Numbered from the stretch's first letter, positions 16,999-27,686 are shown. The stretch is 64,000 nt of DNA from Cypionkella psychrotolerans (GCF_001294535.1 NZ_LGIC01000091.1:1-64000), one strand, 5' to 3'. Translations and numbers: made by a program. Notes: generated by a model from the letters alone, not told the origin.

Positions 16999-18445
16999 GG
17001 CCCCAAGCCGACACAAGCGCCGAGGCAAGCGAGGCGACAGCGGCCAAAGCTGCGAGATGCGCAAAGCCCAGGCTGGTCGCCGCGATATGCGCAGGCGCAC
17101 CGGCGATCACGCCGAATCCCGGAGTCTCGGGCCCAATCGTACCATATCCCGTCGCCGCCAACCGCCCCATCAGCGCAATCGCCAAAAGGCTGGCCGCGCG
17201 GGCGACGGCATTGTTGATCCCCGATGCAGCACCCTGATCGGCATCACTGGCGGAAGTCATCACCACAGTGGTCAACGGCGCCACCAGCAGCGCCATGCCA
17301 AACCCCGACAGCCACATCAGCGGCACGGCGCGGGTCCAATACAGCGCCTCATGCGCGGTGATTGCCAAGCCGGCCTGTGCCAAAGCCACCAAGATCGCGC
17401 CACCGACGAGAAACGGCGCAGGGCCGATGCGATCCGCCAGTTTGCCCATGCGTGTCGACAGCGCGGCGATCATTAACGCCCCAGGCAGGAAGGCGGCGGT
17501 CATCGCCAAAGCATCCGCGCCCCAAGCCGACACGGCGGTCATTGGCAGGTAAAACCCGATCCCGGTCACCGCGAAATAGAGCAGGAAGGTGGCGAGGTTG
17601 ATGGTGGAAAACCTGCGCACCCGGAACATGCTCAGCCGGATCATCGGGGCAGGGCAGCGCGCCTCCCACAGCAGAAACCCGGCGAGGATCACAAAGCCCA
17701 ACCCCATCAGTGCCAGCGATTCTCCAGTCTCAGTACTGAGGCCATAGGCGACCAATCCGAAGCCCAAGGTGGCCAGAGCAGCCCCGATGAAATCAATCGG
17801 CACTCCCGGGCGCCCCCTGTCTGCCAAAGCAAACCGCGCCAGCAGCCACAACGACACCCCGCCCAGCGGCAGGTTCAACGCGAAAATCCAGCGCCATCCG
17901 GCGACCGGATCGACCATCAAACACAGCCCCGCCAGGATCGGGCCCGCCGAGGCCGTCGCAATCGACGCCGCCGCCCACAACCCCAGCGCCGCCCCGCGTT
18001 CTTCGCGCGGGAAGGCGCGGCCAATGATCGCCATCGAGCCCGGCACCATCAGCGCCGCCGCCACGCCTTGCAAGCCGCGCGCCACGATCATCCCCGTCGG
18101 GCTGATCGCCAAAGCGCAGCCTAACGAGCTGACCACGAACAGAATAATCCCCAAGCCAAAGCCGCGCGCCGTGCCAAAGCGATCGCCCAACGCGCCGCCG
18201 ACCAAGATCAACGAGGTCAGCGCCAGCAGGTAAATTCCACTGAACCATTGGGCTTGTGGCAACGACGCCGCCAAAGATGCGCGCATCGCAGGCAGGGCGT
18301 TGGCCGTCACCGACGAGTCGATAAACCCCATCGAAGAAGCCAAAATCGCCGCCCACAGGATCGCCCGCCGATGTTCGGGCGCACAAATGGCAACGGGCAC
18401 CAAGGTTTCCCTCGATGCCCGTGCTGTCATTTCCATCTTGGACAC
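16982..18445 (-). CDS. MFS drug exporter of the DHA2 (14-TM) type
   Basis: The protein has 487 residues. The first helix carries AILASSMGFIDSSVTANALP, the DHA2 signature region with the helix-1 acidic residue. GDRFGTARGFG is the MFS loop 2-3 motif, and GPILAGLCLMVDPVAGWRWI plus FALNLPLGG is the motif C/antiporter region. It probably exports hydrophobic compounds using the proton gradient; the substrate is unknown. It is the last gene of the minus-strand block and convergent with the DUF2189 gene. Only about 12 bases separate its start from the end of the bactofilin gene, so cotranscription with the M23-bactofilin pair is likely. Confidence 0.88.
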   Translation of the reverse strand: MSKMEMTARASRETLVPVAICAPEHRRAILWAAILASSMGFIDSSVTANALPAMRASLAASLPQAQWFSGIYLLALTSLILVGGALGDRFGTARGFGLGIILFVVSSLGCALAISPTGMIVARGLQGVAAALMVPGSMAIIGRAFPREERGAALGLWAAASIATASAGPILAGLCLMVDPVAGWRWIFALNLPLGGVSLWLLARFALADRGRPGVPIDFIGAALATLGFGLVAYGLSTETGESLALMGLGFVILAGFLLWEARCPAPMIRLSMFRVRRFSTINLATFLLYFAVTGIGFYLPMTAVSAWGADALAMTAAFLPGALMIAALSTRMGKLADRIGPAPFLVGGAILVALAQAGLAITAHEALYWTRAVPLMWLSGFGMALLVAPLTTVVMTSASDADQGAASGINNAVARAASLLAIALMGRLAATGYGTIGPETPGFGVIAGAPAHIAATSLGFAHLAALAAVASLASALVSAWGLRRSN

Positions 18446-18457
18446 TTGTGCGAGAAC

Positions 18458-18967
18458 TTAGGATTCTTCGCTGGAGGCCGGAGCCTGCACGATCCGGCTG
18501 GTCGGGGCTGCTACGCGCCCGGTCGACAAAGGATCATCCTGACGCTGCACCGAACCTTCAAAATGCGCACCCGATTCAATCGCGATGGTCTTGTGAATGA
18601 TGTCGCCTTCAACCTTGGCGGTCGAGGTCAGGCGCACTTTCAGCCCACGCACCCGGCCAATCACCCGGCCGTTGACGACGATATCATCGGCGACAATCTC
18701 ACCACGGATGGTTGCGGTTTCGCCCACGGTCAGCAAATGCGCACGGATATCGCCTTCAACCGTGCCTTCGACCTGAATATCACCGGTGGTGCGCAGATTG
18801 CCCACCACGGTCAGATCGGCGGACAGCACAGAGGCCGCCACTTTGCCCTTCGGCGCCGAAGGGGTAAATTCCATCGAGGGTTTGGTCACAGGAGCCTCCG
18901 GGGCTTTGGGTTTATCGCTCTCGCCAGCCTTGGGGCCCGGTTCGTTGATGCGGCTTTTAGAAAACAT
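18458..18967 (-). CDS. Bactofilin (polymer-forming cytoskeletal protein)
   Basis: The 169-residue protein has a disordered Pro/Lys-rich N-terminus (about 1-45) and a beta-helical bactofilin domain of repeating short strands: SVLSADLTVVGNLRTTGDIQ, VEGTVEGDIRAHLLTVGETA, TIRGEIVADDIVVNGRVIG. Bactofilins polymerise without nucleotide and localise wall enzymes. The gene overlaps the end of the upstream M23 peptidase gene by 11 bases. Bactofilin-M23 pairs are known in several bacteria, so this one probably guides that peptidase. Confidence 0.9.
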   Translation of the reverse strand: MFSKSRINEPGPKAGESDKPKAPEAPVTKPSMEFTPSAPKGKVAASVLSADLTVVGNLRTTGDIQVEGTVEGDIRAHLLTVGETATIRGEIVADDIVVNGRVIGRVRGLKVRLTSTAKVEGDIIHKTIAIESGAHFEGSVQRQDDPLSTGRVAAPTSRIVQAPASSEES

Positions 18968-20333
18968 TGGTCGCTGCCTTTATGAAGGTCATCGGATTTA
19001 TCGCAGATCCACCGATGCGGATCTCGTAGTGAAGATGTGTGCCAGTCGAGCGGCCCGAGTTGCCCATATCACCGATCCTGTCGCCGCGCGATACCTTTTG
19101 GCCGACTTCCACCCTGATCTGCGAAAGATGGCCGTAGCGGGTCTCGATGCCAAAGGCGTGCTGGACCTTGATCAAGCGACCATAGCCGTTTGACCAGCCC
19201 GCAAAAGTCACAACGCCGTCAGCGGTGGAATAAATTGGCGCGCCGTAATCGCCCGCCAAATCCTGGCCCTCATGCATCCGCAGGCCACGGCCCAAGGGAT
19301 CATCCCGCCCGCCAAAGCCCGAAGTATAGCGCACCGCGGTTCTCACCGGCATCCCGAACGGCGCTTTGAACGCGGCGATGCGGTACATGTTCATGTTATC
19401 AAGGCTTTTCAAGATCGCATTGGCGCGGATTTCATCCATCGACGCCGCTTGCCCCGAGGTCGACAGCGAAATCGGTGTCAAAGGCCCGCCCTGACCACTG
19501 TAGCCTTTGCGGACGGCTGACAGCAGATCATCCGGCGACAAGCCTGCGGCGCGGAACATCTTGTCCAAGGGCTCAACCGAGACATTCATCGCTTGTTCCA
19601 GCTGCGCGAAAATCGCGTCATTCCGGGTCTCAAGCTGTTGTTTTTCTTGGGTCACTTTGGCGGTGCGCGCATCGGCTTTCTCGGCCTCGGTCTGCATCAC
19701 ATCGCGGGCTTGCGCGGTTTCGCCCAAGCTGGCGGTCATCATTTCCAGCGTGGCATCGGCATCGGCGAGCTTCTCGGCCTCAGTCCGGCCCGCCGTGGGG
19801 GCGGTGGACAGCGAGGCCACCTGATCGCGCGCAGAATCGCGTTCTTTGATCACGCCGCGCAGGGTGTTCTGGATCACGTCGATGCCGGTTTCCAACTCAC
19901 GCCGCCGGTCTTCCGAGGCCAGCAGCCGTGCTTGCATCTGGGACACCTGTGCGAGAGCGAGATTAAACCGCCCCTGCGCCGAAGCCGCCTCATCCGCGCG
20001 CAGATCGCGGTCGGCGGACAGATCATTCAGCCGTTGTTCATAAAGCGCCTGCTGGCGCGCCACTTGCTGCCGCGAGGTGCCCGCCGAAATTGAATCCAGC
20101 AGCAGGACCGCCGTCGCTAGAATCGTCCAAGCCAAGGCCAAAGAGCCGAACACCAAAGCAATCGCTTGCGTGCTGGGGCGCAGACGGATGAAGCGCGTCT
20201 CGGTGTCGGATTTCAGAAACAGACGTTGTTCCGGCAGATACCGCTCCAACGTGGTGTGAATCCGATAGGTGAGGCGTGTCAGCACAGCGGCATGTTCCGG
20301 TTCTTTAGGCACAAAGGGCGGTGGGGTGCCCAT
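18957..20333 (-). CDS. M23 metallopeptidase with coiled-coil region
   Basis: About 458 residues. A short cytoplasmic part (HTTLERYLPEQRLFLKSDTE) is followed by one membrane segment (STQAIALVFGSLALAWTILA). A long periplasmic helical region rich in Ala, Glu and Arg is likely coiled coil. The C-terminal LytM/M23 domain has zinc-site motifs HEGQDLAGDYGAP (H and D) and HLHYEIRIGG (HxH). All metal ligands are present, so it is probably an active peptidoglycan endopeptidase. The ATG at 20333 is my choice; a TTG at 20381 or a downstream GTG is possible because no strong ribosome site is visible. It is translationally coupled to the bactofilin gene. Confidence 0.88.
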   Translation of the reverse strand: MGTPPPFVPKEPEHAAVLTRLTYRIHTTLERYLPEQRLFLKSDTETRFIRLRPSTQAIALVFGSLALAWTILATAVLLLDSISAGTSRQQVARQQALYEQRLNDLSADRDLRADEAASAQGRFNLALAQVSQMQARLLASEDRRRELETGIDVIQNTLRGVIKERDSARDQVASLSTAPTAGRTEAEKLADADATLEMMTASLGETAQARDVMQTEAEKADARTAKVTQEKQQLETRNDAIFAQLEQAMNVSVEPLDKMFRAAGLSPDDLLSAVRKGYSGQGGPLTPISLSTSGQAASMDEIRANAILKSLDNMNMYRIAAFKAPFGMPVRTAVRYTSGFGGRDDPLGRGLRMHEGQDLAGDYGAPIYSTADGVVTFAGWSNGYGRLIKVQHAFGIETRYGHLSQIRVEVGQKVSRGDRIGDMGNSGRSTGTHLHYEIRIGGSAINPMTFIKAATNVF

Positions 20334-20406
20334 TTGCCGGGCTCTTGCCTGATTAGCCAGCGCTTGGCCCAGTCGCAACAAATTTGACCAAAGCGGGGGG
20401 AACCGG

Positions 20407-20440
20407 GGCGGAAACTCGCCAGCATCGGCGAGTTTCCGCC
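20407..20440 (-). terminator. Hairpin after the DUF455 gene
   Basis: GGCGGAAACTCGCC and GGCGAGTTTCCGCC form a perfect 14-bp stem with a 6-base loop. It begins 9 bases beyond the DUF455 stop, between that gene and the M23 gene on the same strand. No T-run follows, so it may act as a partial terminator or an mRNA 3' end protector. Confidence 0.6.
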
Positions 20441-20448
20441 GATAAATC

Positions 20449-21258
20449 TTAAGCCTGATCGACGAGGGGCCAGTAGAAATCGGGCGGCAGTCCAGCTTCA
20501 GCGCGCTTTTCTTCGTTGAACGGCGGCTTTAGATTGCCGTGGAAGTACTTGCGTACAAGCGTGTGGAATATCTCTTTCGGATCATCCCCGGCACGGCCAC
20601 ACAGCCAGTTGAACCATTTTGAGCCGTAAGCCACATGTGCCACTTCCTCGGCATAGATCGTGTTCAGCGCCGCGATGGCTTGGGTTTCTTTGGCTTGGGT
20701 GAACAAAGCGATCATCCCCGGCGTCACATCCAAGCCGCGCGCTTCCAGCACCATCGGCACCACGGCGAGGCGGCCCAGCAGGTCTTCGGCGGTATCCTCG
20801 GCGGCTTGCCACATGAAGGCATGCGCGGGCATCGCGCCATAGAAGCTGCCCATCGCCTCCAGACAATCACACAGCAGATTGAAATGCTTGGATTCGTCAT
20901 CTGCCGCCTGCACCCAATCGTCATAAAACCCCAACGGCATCGGCGTCTCGGTAAACCGCGCAATGATGTCCCAATGCAGATCGACGGCGTTGAGCTCGAT
21001 ATGCGCCACCGCATGCAGCAAGGCGATGCGACCCAAGGGCGAGCCGGGACGGCGGCGCGGCACCTCGCGCGGGTTCAGCAGATCGGGCTTTTCGGGGCGA
21101 GCAGGGCTCTGCGGGGGGCTGGCTTGCCCTACGGCTAACGGCGTACCCGCCGCCCGGGCAGCGCGCCAACGGGCGGCATGGGCATGCGACAACGCGGTTT
21201 TCGCGCGGCCATCGGCGGTGGTCAGCACCTCGACCGCCATTTCGGCCAAAGTTTGCAT
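20449..21258 (-). CDS. DUF455 ferritin-like protein
   Basis: The 269-residue protein carries ferritin-like di-metal ligand patterns in a four-helix bundle: LLHAVAHIELNAVDLHWDII (ExxH-like), DDESKHFNLLCDCLEAMGSF, and YAEEVAHVAYGSKWF. This is the DUF455 family, distantly related to tRNA hydroxylase MiaE; the substrate is unknown. Its ATG at 21258 shares one base with the stop of the peroxiredoxin gene (TGATG), so the two are translationally coupled. That suggests an oxidative link, but this is inference. Confidence 0.83.
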   Translation of the reverse strand: MQTLAEMAVEVLTTADGRAKTALSHAHAARWRAARAAGTPLAVGQASPPQSPARPEKPDLLNPREVPRRRPGSPLGRIALLHAVAHIELNAVDLHWDIIARFTETPMPLGFYDDWVQAADDESKHFNLLCDCLEAMGSFYGAMPAHAFMWQAAEDTAEDLLGRLAVVPMVLEARGLDVTPGMIALFTQAKETQAIAALNTIYAEEVAHVAYGSKWFNWLCGRAGDDPKEIFHTLVRKYFHGNLKPPFNEEKRAEAGLPPDFYWPLVDQA

Positions 21259-21719
21259 CACGGCAGCTGCACCGCCGCCAGAACCTCGGCAGCATGGCCC
21301 TTGACGCGGTCCACCTTCCAGACGCGGGCAAGCGTGCCATCCGCTTCAATCAGGAACGTCGAGCGCAGCACACCTTGCACCAATTTTCCGAAGAACAATT
21401 TTTCACCAAACGCGCCCCAATCCTCCATCACCTGACCGCCCGCATCCGAGGCCAGTGGCAAAGTGATCCCCATTTTTGCGATGAATTTGTCGTGCTTGGC
21501 CGCCGTATCCTTCGATAGCCCCAACACCACGCAGCCCGCTTTGGCAAAATCCGCCTGCAACGCGTTGAAATCCATCACCTCATTGGTGCAAGTGGGCGTG
21601 CCATCGCCGCCATAGGTAAACAGCACCACGCGGCTGGGGCGCAATTCTGACAATGTGACGGTGCCACCACCATTACGGGGTAGGGTGAAATCGGGGGCGG
21701 TTTGGCCAATCTCAATCAT
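21258..21719 (-). CDS. Peroxiredoxin of the BCP/AhpC-TSA type
   Basis: The 153-residue thioredoxin-fold peroxidase begins MIEIGQTAPDFTLPRNGGG. The peroxidatic cysteine is Cys44 in GGDGTPTCTNEVMDF, where the usual TPGC reads TPTC; the threonine at 41 is kept. A second cysteine in AKAGCVVLGLSKD could resolve. It should reduce hydroperoxides using thioredoxin-like donors. AAGGAGC lies before the ATG at 21719. The longer open frame running upstream is only a shadow of the opposite gene. Confidence 0.88.
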   Translation of the reverse strand: MIEIGQTAPDFTLPRNGGGTVTLSELRPSRVVLFTYGGDGTPTCTNEVMDFNALQADFAKAGCVVLGLSKDTAAKHDKFIAKMGITLPLASDAGGQVMEDWGAFGEKLFFGKLVQGVLRSTFLIEADGTLARVWKVDRVKGHAAEVLAAVQLP

Positions 21720-21861
21720 GCGCGGCTCCTTGCCTTTTCTGGGATCAACCCTTTGCGATCTAGTTGCCTTTGGGCAAAGATAAAGGCAAGCCCTCAGGAA
21801 TTGGACGGCGAGAGACGGCACCGGTGGCAAACGCCGGGCATTTGGAAAGGCGACGGCAGAG

Positions 21862-24800
21862 ATGATGAGTGATCCGCAGAACGAGGCAGGGGCCGATCCG
21901 GTCGCCGCCCCCGTTGTGTCGGTTGCTGCTGATGCGTCTGCGCCTTCCGCGCAACCTGCTGTGACCACGTCCAAACCGCGCAAACGCCACCGCACCGGGC
22001 TTGGCGGGCGGCTGTTCTGTCTGGCGCTGATCTTCGGCATCATCTTTGGCATCTTGGGCCTGTCCGGCAAACCCATCCCGATGCCGACTTGGGTGGTGGC
22101 CGAGATCGAACAGCGCGCCAACAAATCCATCGCCAAGGCCCTGCCGGAAGCCGCCATCGCCATCGGCGGGGTTGAGATCACCGTCGAGGGTTGGGTGCCC
22201 CGGCTGCGCCTTGACGATCTGCGCTTGCTCAAGACCAACAACCAAGCCCTGCTGACACTCCCCGACCTGCGCGTCACACTGGACCCCGGCGCTTTGCTGC
22301 ACGGCCAATTCCGCGCCCGCAGCCTGAAAATCGTCGGAGCGCACCTGCAGGTCACCCGTGACCGCGATGGTAATTTTGACCTTTCGCTGGGCGGCACCGA
22401 GATGCAGCCGAAAATCCGCACCTTGCCCGAACTTTTCGATGCGGTGGACCGCGCCTTTGCCAGCCCCGCCGCCGCCCATCTGACCACGATTGAGGCCGAG
22501 GCGCTGACCCTGACGCTGCAAGATCAAAGCTCGGGCCGGCAGTTTGATCTCGGCGATGGCCGCTTGCAGCTGGAAAACCGCGCCACGGAAGTTGCGGCAG
22601 AGGTCAGCCTGTCGCTGATCAGCAGTGCTGCGCCTGCGCGCGCCGTGCTGACCATCGTGTCGCAAAAGACCGATGATCAGGCGCGGATTTCGGCGCAGAT
22701 TGACGGCGTGGCGGCCAAGGATGTCGCGGCCCTTGCAGCCCCCTTTGCTTGGGCCGGGCTGCTGGATGCGCCGATTTCCGGCGAGATTCACACCACTTTG
22801 CGCGCCGAAGGTGTCGCGGCACTGGAGGCGAGCTTAAGCTTCGGCAAAGGCGCGTTGCAGCCCAGCCCGGAAGCCCGCCCGATCACGTTTGACAGTGCCA
22901 GCATGGCGATGCGCTTTGTGCCCGAACAAGGTCGGATGGACCTGACAGCACTTTCGGTGCAAAGCCCGACGTTGCGGGTGAAAGCCTCCGGCCACAGTTA
23001 TATGATCCGCGCCAATGGCAGCCGCATCCTCGGCCCCTTGGCCCGCGAAGTGCCGGACGCCTATCTCACCCAGCTTGAGTTCAGCCAAGTGATGATTGAC
23101 CCCGAGGGCCTGTTCCAAGAGCCGGTCGAGTTCAGCCATGGTGCGTTGGACACGCGGATGCGCTTGCAGCCGTTCTCGGTCGAGATCGGTCAACTGGCGC
23201 TGACCGAGGCCGGGCGGCGGCTGACGGCTTCGGGGAAGATTGGCGCCGATCAGCAGGGCTGGCGCGCGGCGATTGATCTGGCGTTGAATGAGATCCAGCA
23301 TGATCGTCTGGTGGCGCTGTGGCCGGTGACCTTGCTGCCAAACACCCGGCTTTGGGTGGATAAAAACGTGCTCAGCGGCTCACTGACCGACGTGCGCGCG
23401 GCGTTGCGGATCGAGCCGGGCGCTGCCCCGCGCCTGCATCTGGGGTACAACTTCAACGACGCCGATGTGCGGTTTCTGGCGACTTTGCCACCGATCAAGG
23501 CGGGGGATGGCTATGCCTCGGTCGACGGGCAAACCTATACGATGGTGATGTCGAGCGGCACGGTGACGCCACCGGAGGGCGGTGAGATCAACGTCGCAGG
23601 CTCAGTTTTCGCCATCCCCGATGTGACCAAGCGCCCCGCCACAGCAGAGATCACCCTGAAAACCCAATCCAGCCTGACCGCCGCTTTGTCGCTGCTGGAT
23701 CAACCGCCGTTTCACTTCATGTCGAAAGCCGACCAGCCGGTGACTTTGGGGCAGGGCACCGCGGCGATTGAGACGCATCTGAAGATGCCGCTGCAAAAGA
23801 AAATCGCGCTGAAAGATGTACAATATCAGGTGGCGGGCACGGTTTCGGGGTTTTCCTCGGATACGGTGGTGCCGGGGCGCAAGATCACGGCGGACAGTTT
23901 GGCGGTCTCTGCCGATACCACCGGCCTGACCATTGCGGGCGCGGGGCTGATCGGTGCTGTTCCGTTTGACGTGACTTACCGCCAAGGCTTCGCGCTGGAT
24001 CAGAAGGGTAAGGCGCACATCGACGGTGCTGTCACTTTGTCGCAGAAAACCGCCTCCGAATTCGGGCTGGGCCTGCCGGATGGCATGGTATCGGGGCAGG
24101 GGCGTGGGCAGGTCAAGATTGATCTGGTGCGCGGCCAACCGGGGCATCTTTCGCTGGTGTCCGATCTGGCCAATATCGGTCTGACCATCCCCGAGGTCGG
24201 CTGGTCGAAGCCGAAAGCCGCCAAGGGCCAGTTGACCGCCGAAGTTCGTCTGGGCAAGCCGCCTTTGGTGGAAAGCATCAGCCTGAAGGCGAGCGGTCTG
24301 GATGCCTCGGGCTCGGTCACAATGAAGCCGGGCGGCGGCCTTGATGTGGCGAAGTTTAACCGGGTGCGCTTGGGCGATTGGCTGGATGCGCCAGTGGAAA
24401 TTCGCGGACGCGGTCAGGGTAAATCGGTGGGCTTGGCGGTGACGGGGGGATCGGTGGATATGCGCCGGATGCCTTCGGCGTCTGAGCGCAAATCCAGCGG
24501 CAAGTCGGGGGGCAGCCCGCTGAGCCTGCGGCTGGACCGTTTGCAAGTGTCGCAGAGCATTGCTTTGAACAGCTTCCGGGGTGATTTCTCGCTGACAGGC
24601 GGGTTGAACGGCAATTTCATCGCGGCGGTCAACGGTAAAGCGCCGGTGAAAGGCACGGTGGTGCCTGCCCGCAACGGCACGGCGGTGCGGCTTTTGTCGG
24701 ATGATGCGGGGGCGGTGATGGCTGCGGCAGGCATTTTCGCCTCGGCGCGGGGTGGCTCTTTGGATCTGACGCTGCAACCCCGCCCCGAGGCGGGCAGCTA

Positions 24801-25275
24801 TGACGGAGTGGTGAAAATGGGCGCGCTGCGGGTGCGCAACACCAATGTGCTGGCAGAGCTGTTGAACGCCATCTCGGTGGTGGGGATACTGGAGCAGCTC
24901 AACGGTGAGGGCCTGTTGTTCAACAATGTCGAGGCCGCCTTCCTGCTGACGCCCAATGCTATACAGGTGCATCACGGCTCGGCAATCGGTGCATCCTTGG
25001 GGGTGTCGATGGCGGGGGTCTATAAAAGCGCCAGCGCCGAGTTGTTCATGCAGGGCACGATCTCACCGATCTATATGCTGAACGGCATTGGATCGATTCT
25101 GACGAAACGCGGCGAAGGGTTGTTTGGCTTCAACTATGCGCTCAGCGGCACGGCGACCGATCCGCAGGTTAGTGTAAACCCGCTGTCGATCTTGACGCCG
25201 GGGATGTTCCGCGAGATCTTCCGCAGCCCCGCGCCGGTGATCGGCAGCAAAGGCACAGAAGGAAGTGGCGGATGA
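21862..25275 (+). CDS. YhdP/AsmA-like giant envelope protein (DUF3971)
   Basis: 1137 residues. A cytoplasmic N-terminus rich in Ala and Pro is followed by one membrane segment ([17 protein letters not shown], about residues 50-68) and a very long periplasmic beta-rich part. DUF3971-like ([20 protein letters not shown]) and AsmA_2-like C-terminal regions ([20 protein letters not shown]) are recognisable. Such proteins are thought to be bridge-like carriers of phospholipid between the two membranes; E. coli YhdP and TamB are the models. No similar gene lies nearby. Its stop overlaps the start of queA by four bases (ATGA). Confidence 0.82.
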   Translation: MMSDPQNEAGADPVAAPVVSVAADASAPSAQPAVTTSKPRKRHRTGLGGRLFCLALIFGIIFGILGLSGKPIPMPTWVVAEIEQRANKSIAKALPEAAIAIGGVEITVEGWVPRLRLDDLRLLKTNNQALLTLPDLRVTLDPGALLHGQFRARSLKIVGAHLQVTRDRDGNFDLSLGGTEMQPKIRTLPELFDAVDRAFASPAAAHLTTIEAEALTLTLQDQSSGRQFDLGDGRLQLENRATEVAAEVSLSLISSAAPARAVLTIVSQKTDDQARISAQIDGVAAKDVAALAAPFAWAGLLDAPISGEIHTTLRAEGVAALEASLSFGKGALQPSPEARPITFDSASMAMRFVPEQGRMDLTALSVQSPTLRVKASGHSYMIRANGSRILGPLAREVPDAYLTQLEFSQVMIDPEGLFQEPVEFSHGALDTRMRLQPFSVEIGQLALTEAGRRLTASGKIGADQQGWRAAIDLALNEIQHDRLVALWPVTLLPNTRLWVDKNVLSGSLTDVRAALRIEPGAAPRLHLGYNFNDADVRFLATLPPIKAGDGYASVDGQTYTMVMSSGTVTPPEGGEINVAGSVFAIPDVTKRPATAEITLKTQSSLTAALSLLDQPPFHFMSKADQPVTLGQGTAAIETHLKMPLQKKIALKDVQYQVAGTVSGFSSDTVVPGRKITADSLAVSADTTGLTIAGAGLIGAVPFDVTYRQGFALDQKGKAHIDGAVTLSQKTASEFGLGLPDGMVSGQGRGQVKIDLVRGQPGHLSLVSDLANIGLTIPEVGWSKPKAAKGQLTAEVRLGKPPLVESISLKASGLDASGSVTMKPGGGLDVAKFNRVRLGDWLDAPVEIRGRGQGKSVGLAVTGGSVDMRRMPSASERKSSGKSGGSPLSLRLDRLQVSQSIALNSFRGDFSLTGGLNGNFIAAVNGKAPVKGTVVPARNGTAVRLLSDDAGAVMAAAGIFASARGGSLDLTLQPRPEAGSYDGVVKMGALRVRNTNVLAELLNAISVVGILEQLNGEGLLFNNVEAAFLLTPNAIQVHHGSAIGASLGVSMAGVYKSASAELFMQGTISPIYMLNGIGSILTKRGEGLFGFNYALSGTATDPQVSVNPLSILTPGMFREIFRSPAPVIGSKGTEGSGG

Positions 25276-26303
25276 AGCTGTCGGATTTTGACTTTGATCT
25301 GCCCGAGGCGCTGATTGCCACTCGCCCGGCACGGCCCCGCACGGCAGCTAAGTTGCTGTTGGCGCAGGGCGATCAGATCATGGATCTGCATGTCTCTGAT
25401 CTGATCAACATCTTCCGTCCCGGTGATCGCTTGGTGCTGAACAACACCCGCGTCATTCCTGCCCGCCTGTTCGGCCACAGACAGCGCGGTGAGGCGGTGG
25501 CCAAGGTCGAAATCACCTTGCTGGAACCGCAAGCGCAAGGCTGGCGCGCGCTGGCCAAACCTTTGCGCAAGGTCAATATCGGCGAGGTGATCCGATTTTC
25601 CGATCAGCTTTCGGCGACTGTCGCCGCCAAATCCGAAACCGATCTGCGGCTGGAGTTTAACCTCACCGGCGATGATTTCGACGCCGCGCTGAATGCCGCC
25701 GGGGCGATGCCGCTGCCGCCGTATATCGCCGCCAAACGCCCCGCTGATGCGCAAGACAACACCGATTACCAGACCGTCTTCGCCCGCCATGCGGGCGCGG
25801 TTGCGGCCCCCACCGCGAGCCTGCATTTCGACGCGGAGTTGCTGGCAGCTTTAGCGGCGAAAGGCGTGGCGTTCACCGAAGTCACCCTACATGTCGGCGC
25901 GGGCACCTTCCTGCCTGTTAAAGTCGAAGACGTCACCACCCACAAAATGCACGCCGAATGGGGCCAAGTCAGCCCACAGGCAGCCTCTGAGATCAACGCC
26001 ACCAAAGCCGCAGGTGGCAGAGTGATCCCGGTCGGCACCACCGCCCTGCGCCTGATCGAATCGGCGGCGACCTCGGGCAGGGTGGAGCCGTGGGAGGGCA
26101 CTACCGACATTTTCATCTACCCCGGCTACCGCTTCCGCGTCGCCGATGCGCTGATGACCAATTTTCACCTGCCGAAGTCGACCCTGCTGATGCTGGTCTC
26201 GGCCCTGATGGGCAAGGCGCGGATGGACCGGATCTATGCCCATGCCGTGGGCCATGAGTACCGTTTCTTCTCCTACGGCGATGCGTCTTTGTTGATTCCC
26301 TAG
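25272..26303 (+). CDS. queA: S-adenosylmethionine:tRNA ribosyltransferase-isomerase
   Basis: QueA moves the ribosyl part of SAM onto 7-aminomethyl-7-deazaguanine in tRNA, making epoxyqueuosine. The 343-residue protein has the family pattern: [77 protein letters not shown]-type [12 protein letters not shown], and [19 protein letters not shown]. It is translationally coupled to the upstream giant gene (ATGA overlap), although the functions appear unrelated. No other queuosine gene is in the window. Confidence 0.95.
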   Translation: MKLSDFDFDLPEALIATRPARPRTAAKLLLAQGDQIMDLHVSDLINIFRPGDRLVLNNTRVIPARLFGHRQRGEAVAKVEITLLEPQAQGWRALAKPLRKVNIGEVIRFSDQLSATVAAKSETDLRLEFNLTGDDFDAALNAAGAMPLPPYIAAKRPADAQDNTDYQTVFARHAGAVAAPTASLHFDAELLAALAAKGVAFTEVTLHVGAGTFLPVKVEDVTTHKMHAEWGQVSPQAASEINATKAAGGRVIPVGTTALRLIESAATSGRVEPWEGTTDIFIYPGYRFRVADALMTNFHLPKSTLLMLVSALMGKARMDRIYAHAVGHEYRFFSYGDASLLIP

Positions 26304-26390
26304 CCTGCCGCGCCACGGGTGTTTCATGTCGCAAATAAATCACTCAGCAAGGTTTACCATGCTATCTTGCCGCCGAAACCGGAGCCTTCG

Positions 26391-27623
26391 ATGCTGAAAG
26401 TCCTCGCCCAATCCTGGCCCCTATTACTGGGCGTCATGCTGCTGATGGTTGGCAATGGCGTGCAAGGCTCGCTTTTGGGCATCCGCGGCGCGCTGGAAGG
26501 CTTTAGCACCTTTGAACTTTCGATTGTGATGTCGGCCTATTTCCTCGGCTTCCTCGGCGGTTCCCGCATGGCCCCCGAAATGATCCGCCGTGTTGGTCAT
26601 GTGCGGGTTTTTTCCGCCCTAGGATCAATGATTTCTGCCGTGCTGGTGCTGTATCCCCTCATGCTGGATTGGCAGGCTTGGGCGGTGATGCGGGTGCTGA
26701 TCGGCTTTTGTTTCTCGGGCATATATGTCACCGCCGAAAGCTGGCTGAACAACACCGCCAGCAATGAGACCCGTGGTCAGGCGCTATCCGCCTATATGAT
26801 CGTGCAGATGCTGGGCATCATCGCCAGCCAAGGCCTGTTGGCGATGGGCGACCCCAGCGGTTTTGGGCTGTTCATCATCCCCTCGGTTCTCGTCTCGCTG
26901 GCTTTCATGCCGATCCTGCTCGCTGACACCCCCGCGCCAACCTTCGCCACCATCAAACGCATGAGCTTTGCGCAACTGCTCCGCACCTCGCCGCTTGGTT
27001 GCGCCGGGATGCTGCTGACAGGGGGGGTGTTCGCCGCGATGTTCGGGATGGCCTCGGTCTATGGTGCGATGTCGGCGATGACGATCGGCCAGATCGCGAT
27101 CTTTGTGGCGGCGATGTATGTCGGCGGCCTTGTGCTGCAATACCCGGTGGGCTGGCTGTCTGATCGTGCCGACCGCCGCGTGCTGATCTTGTGGATGTCC
27201 ACCGCCGGGGCCGTGGTGATGGCCGTTGCCGCCGCCGTGCCGTTGCCGTTCACGCTGGAGGTGCTGGTGGCGGCCCTGTTGGGCGGCATCATCAACCCGC
27301 TCTATTCGCTGCTGATTGCCCACACCAACGACTACCTCAGCAAAGAGGAAATGCCCGGCGCTTCGGCGGGGCTAATCTTTCTCAACGGCTTCGGTGCGAT
27401 CTTTGGCCCGCTGCTGGCAGGCTGGCTGATGAGCGCGATTGGCCCCAAAGGCTATTTCCTGATCATCGGCGGCTTCTTTGCCGCCCTTGCAGGCTATGCG
27501 GGCTACCGGATGACCAAGCGGGTGGCCCCGGTGCAAACCAACACCTACGCGGGCCTGACGCCGACCGTGTCGGCGCTGGCAGTGGATGCAGTCCTGCAAG
27601 AGCAAGAAGAACCGCGCCGCTGA
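26391..27623 (+). CDS. MFS transporter, YcaD-like
   Basis: The 410-residue protein has about twelve membrane segments. MLKVLAQSWPLLLGVMLLMV begins helix 1, YFLGFLGGSRMAPEMIRRVG is the 2-3 loop motif, and GWLSDRADRRVLI is the equivalent loop in the second half. The AESWLNNTASNETRGQALSA stretch is typical of the YcaD/MFS_1 group of uncharacterised proteobacterial transporters. I start at ATG 26391 because GGAG lies 6 bases upstream; an upstream ATG at 26319 would add a non-hydrophobic tail. Confidence 0.85.
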   Translation: MLKVLAQSWPLLLGVMLLMVGNGVQGSLLGIRGALEGFSTFELSIVMSAYFLGFLGGSRMAPEMIRRVGHVRVFSALGSMISAVLVLYPLMLDWQAWAVMRVLIGFCFSGIYVTAESWLNNTASNETRGQALSAYMIVQMLGIIASQGLLAMGDPSGFGLFIIPSVLVSLAFMPILLADTPAPTFATIKRMSFAQLLRTSPLGCAGMLLTGGVFAAMFGMASVYGAMSAMTIGQIAIFVAAMYVGGLVLQYPVGWLSDRADRRVLILWMSTAGAVVMAVAAAVPLPFTLEVLVAALLGGIINPLYSLLIAHTNDYLSKEEMPGASAGLIFLNGFGAIFGPLLAGWLMSAIGPKGYFLIIGGFFAALAGYAGYRMTKRVAPVQTNTYAGLTPTVSALAVDAVLQEQEEPRR

Positions 27624-27686
27624 CGCCCTCCAAAGCGGTTGCGGTGGTCCTGTGAACCTGCCACCTTGCTGCAAAGAGGGATGCTT

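Noticed and set aside
23602-24975. 457-residue open frame opposite the YhdP-like gene
   Set aside because: Shadow frame with Arg/His/Gln-rich translation; the plus-strand gene is continuous and plausible.
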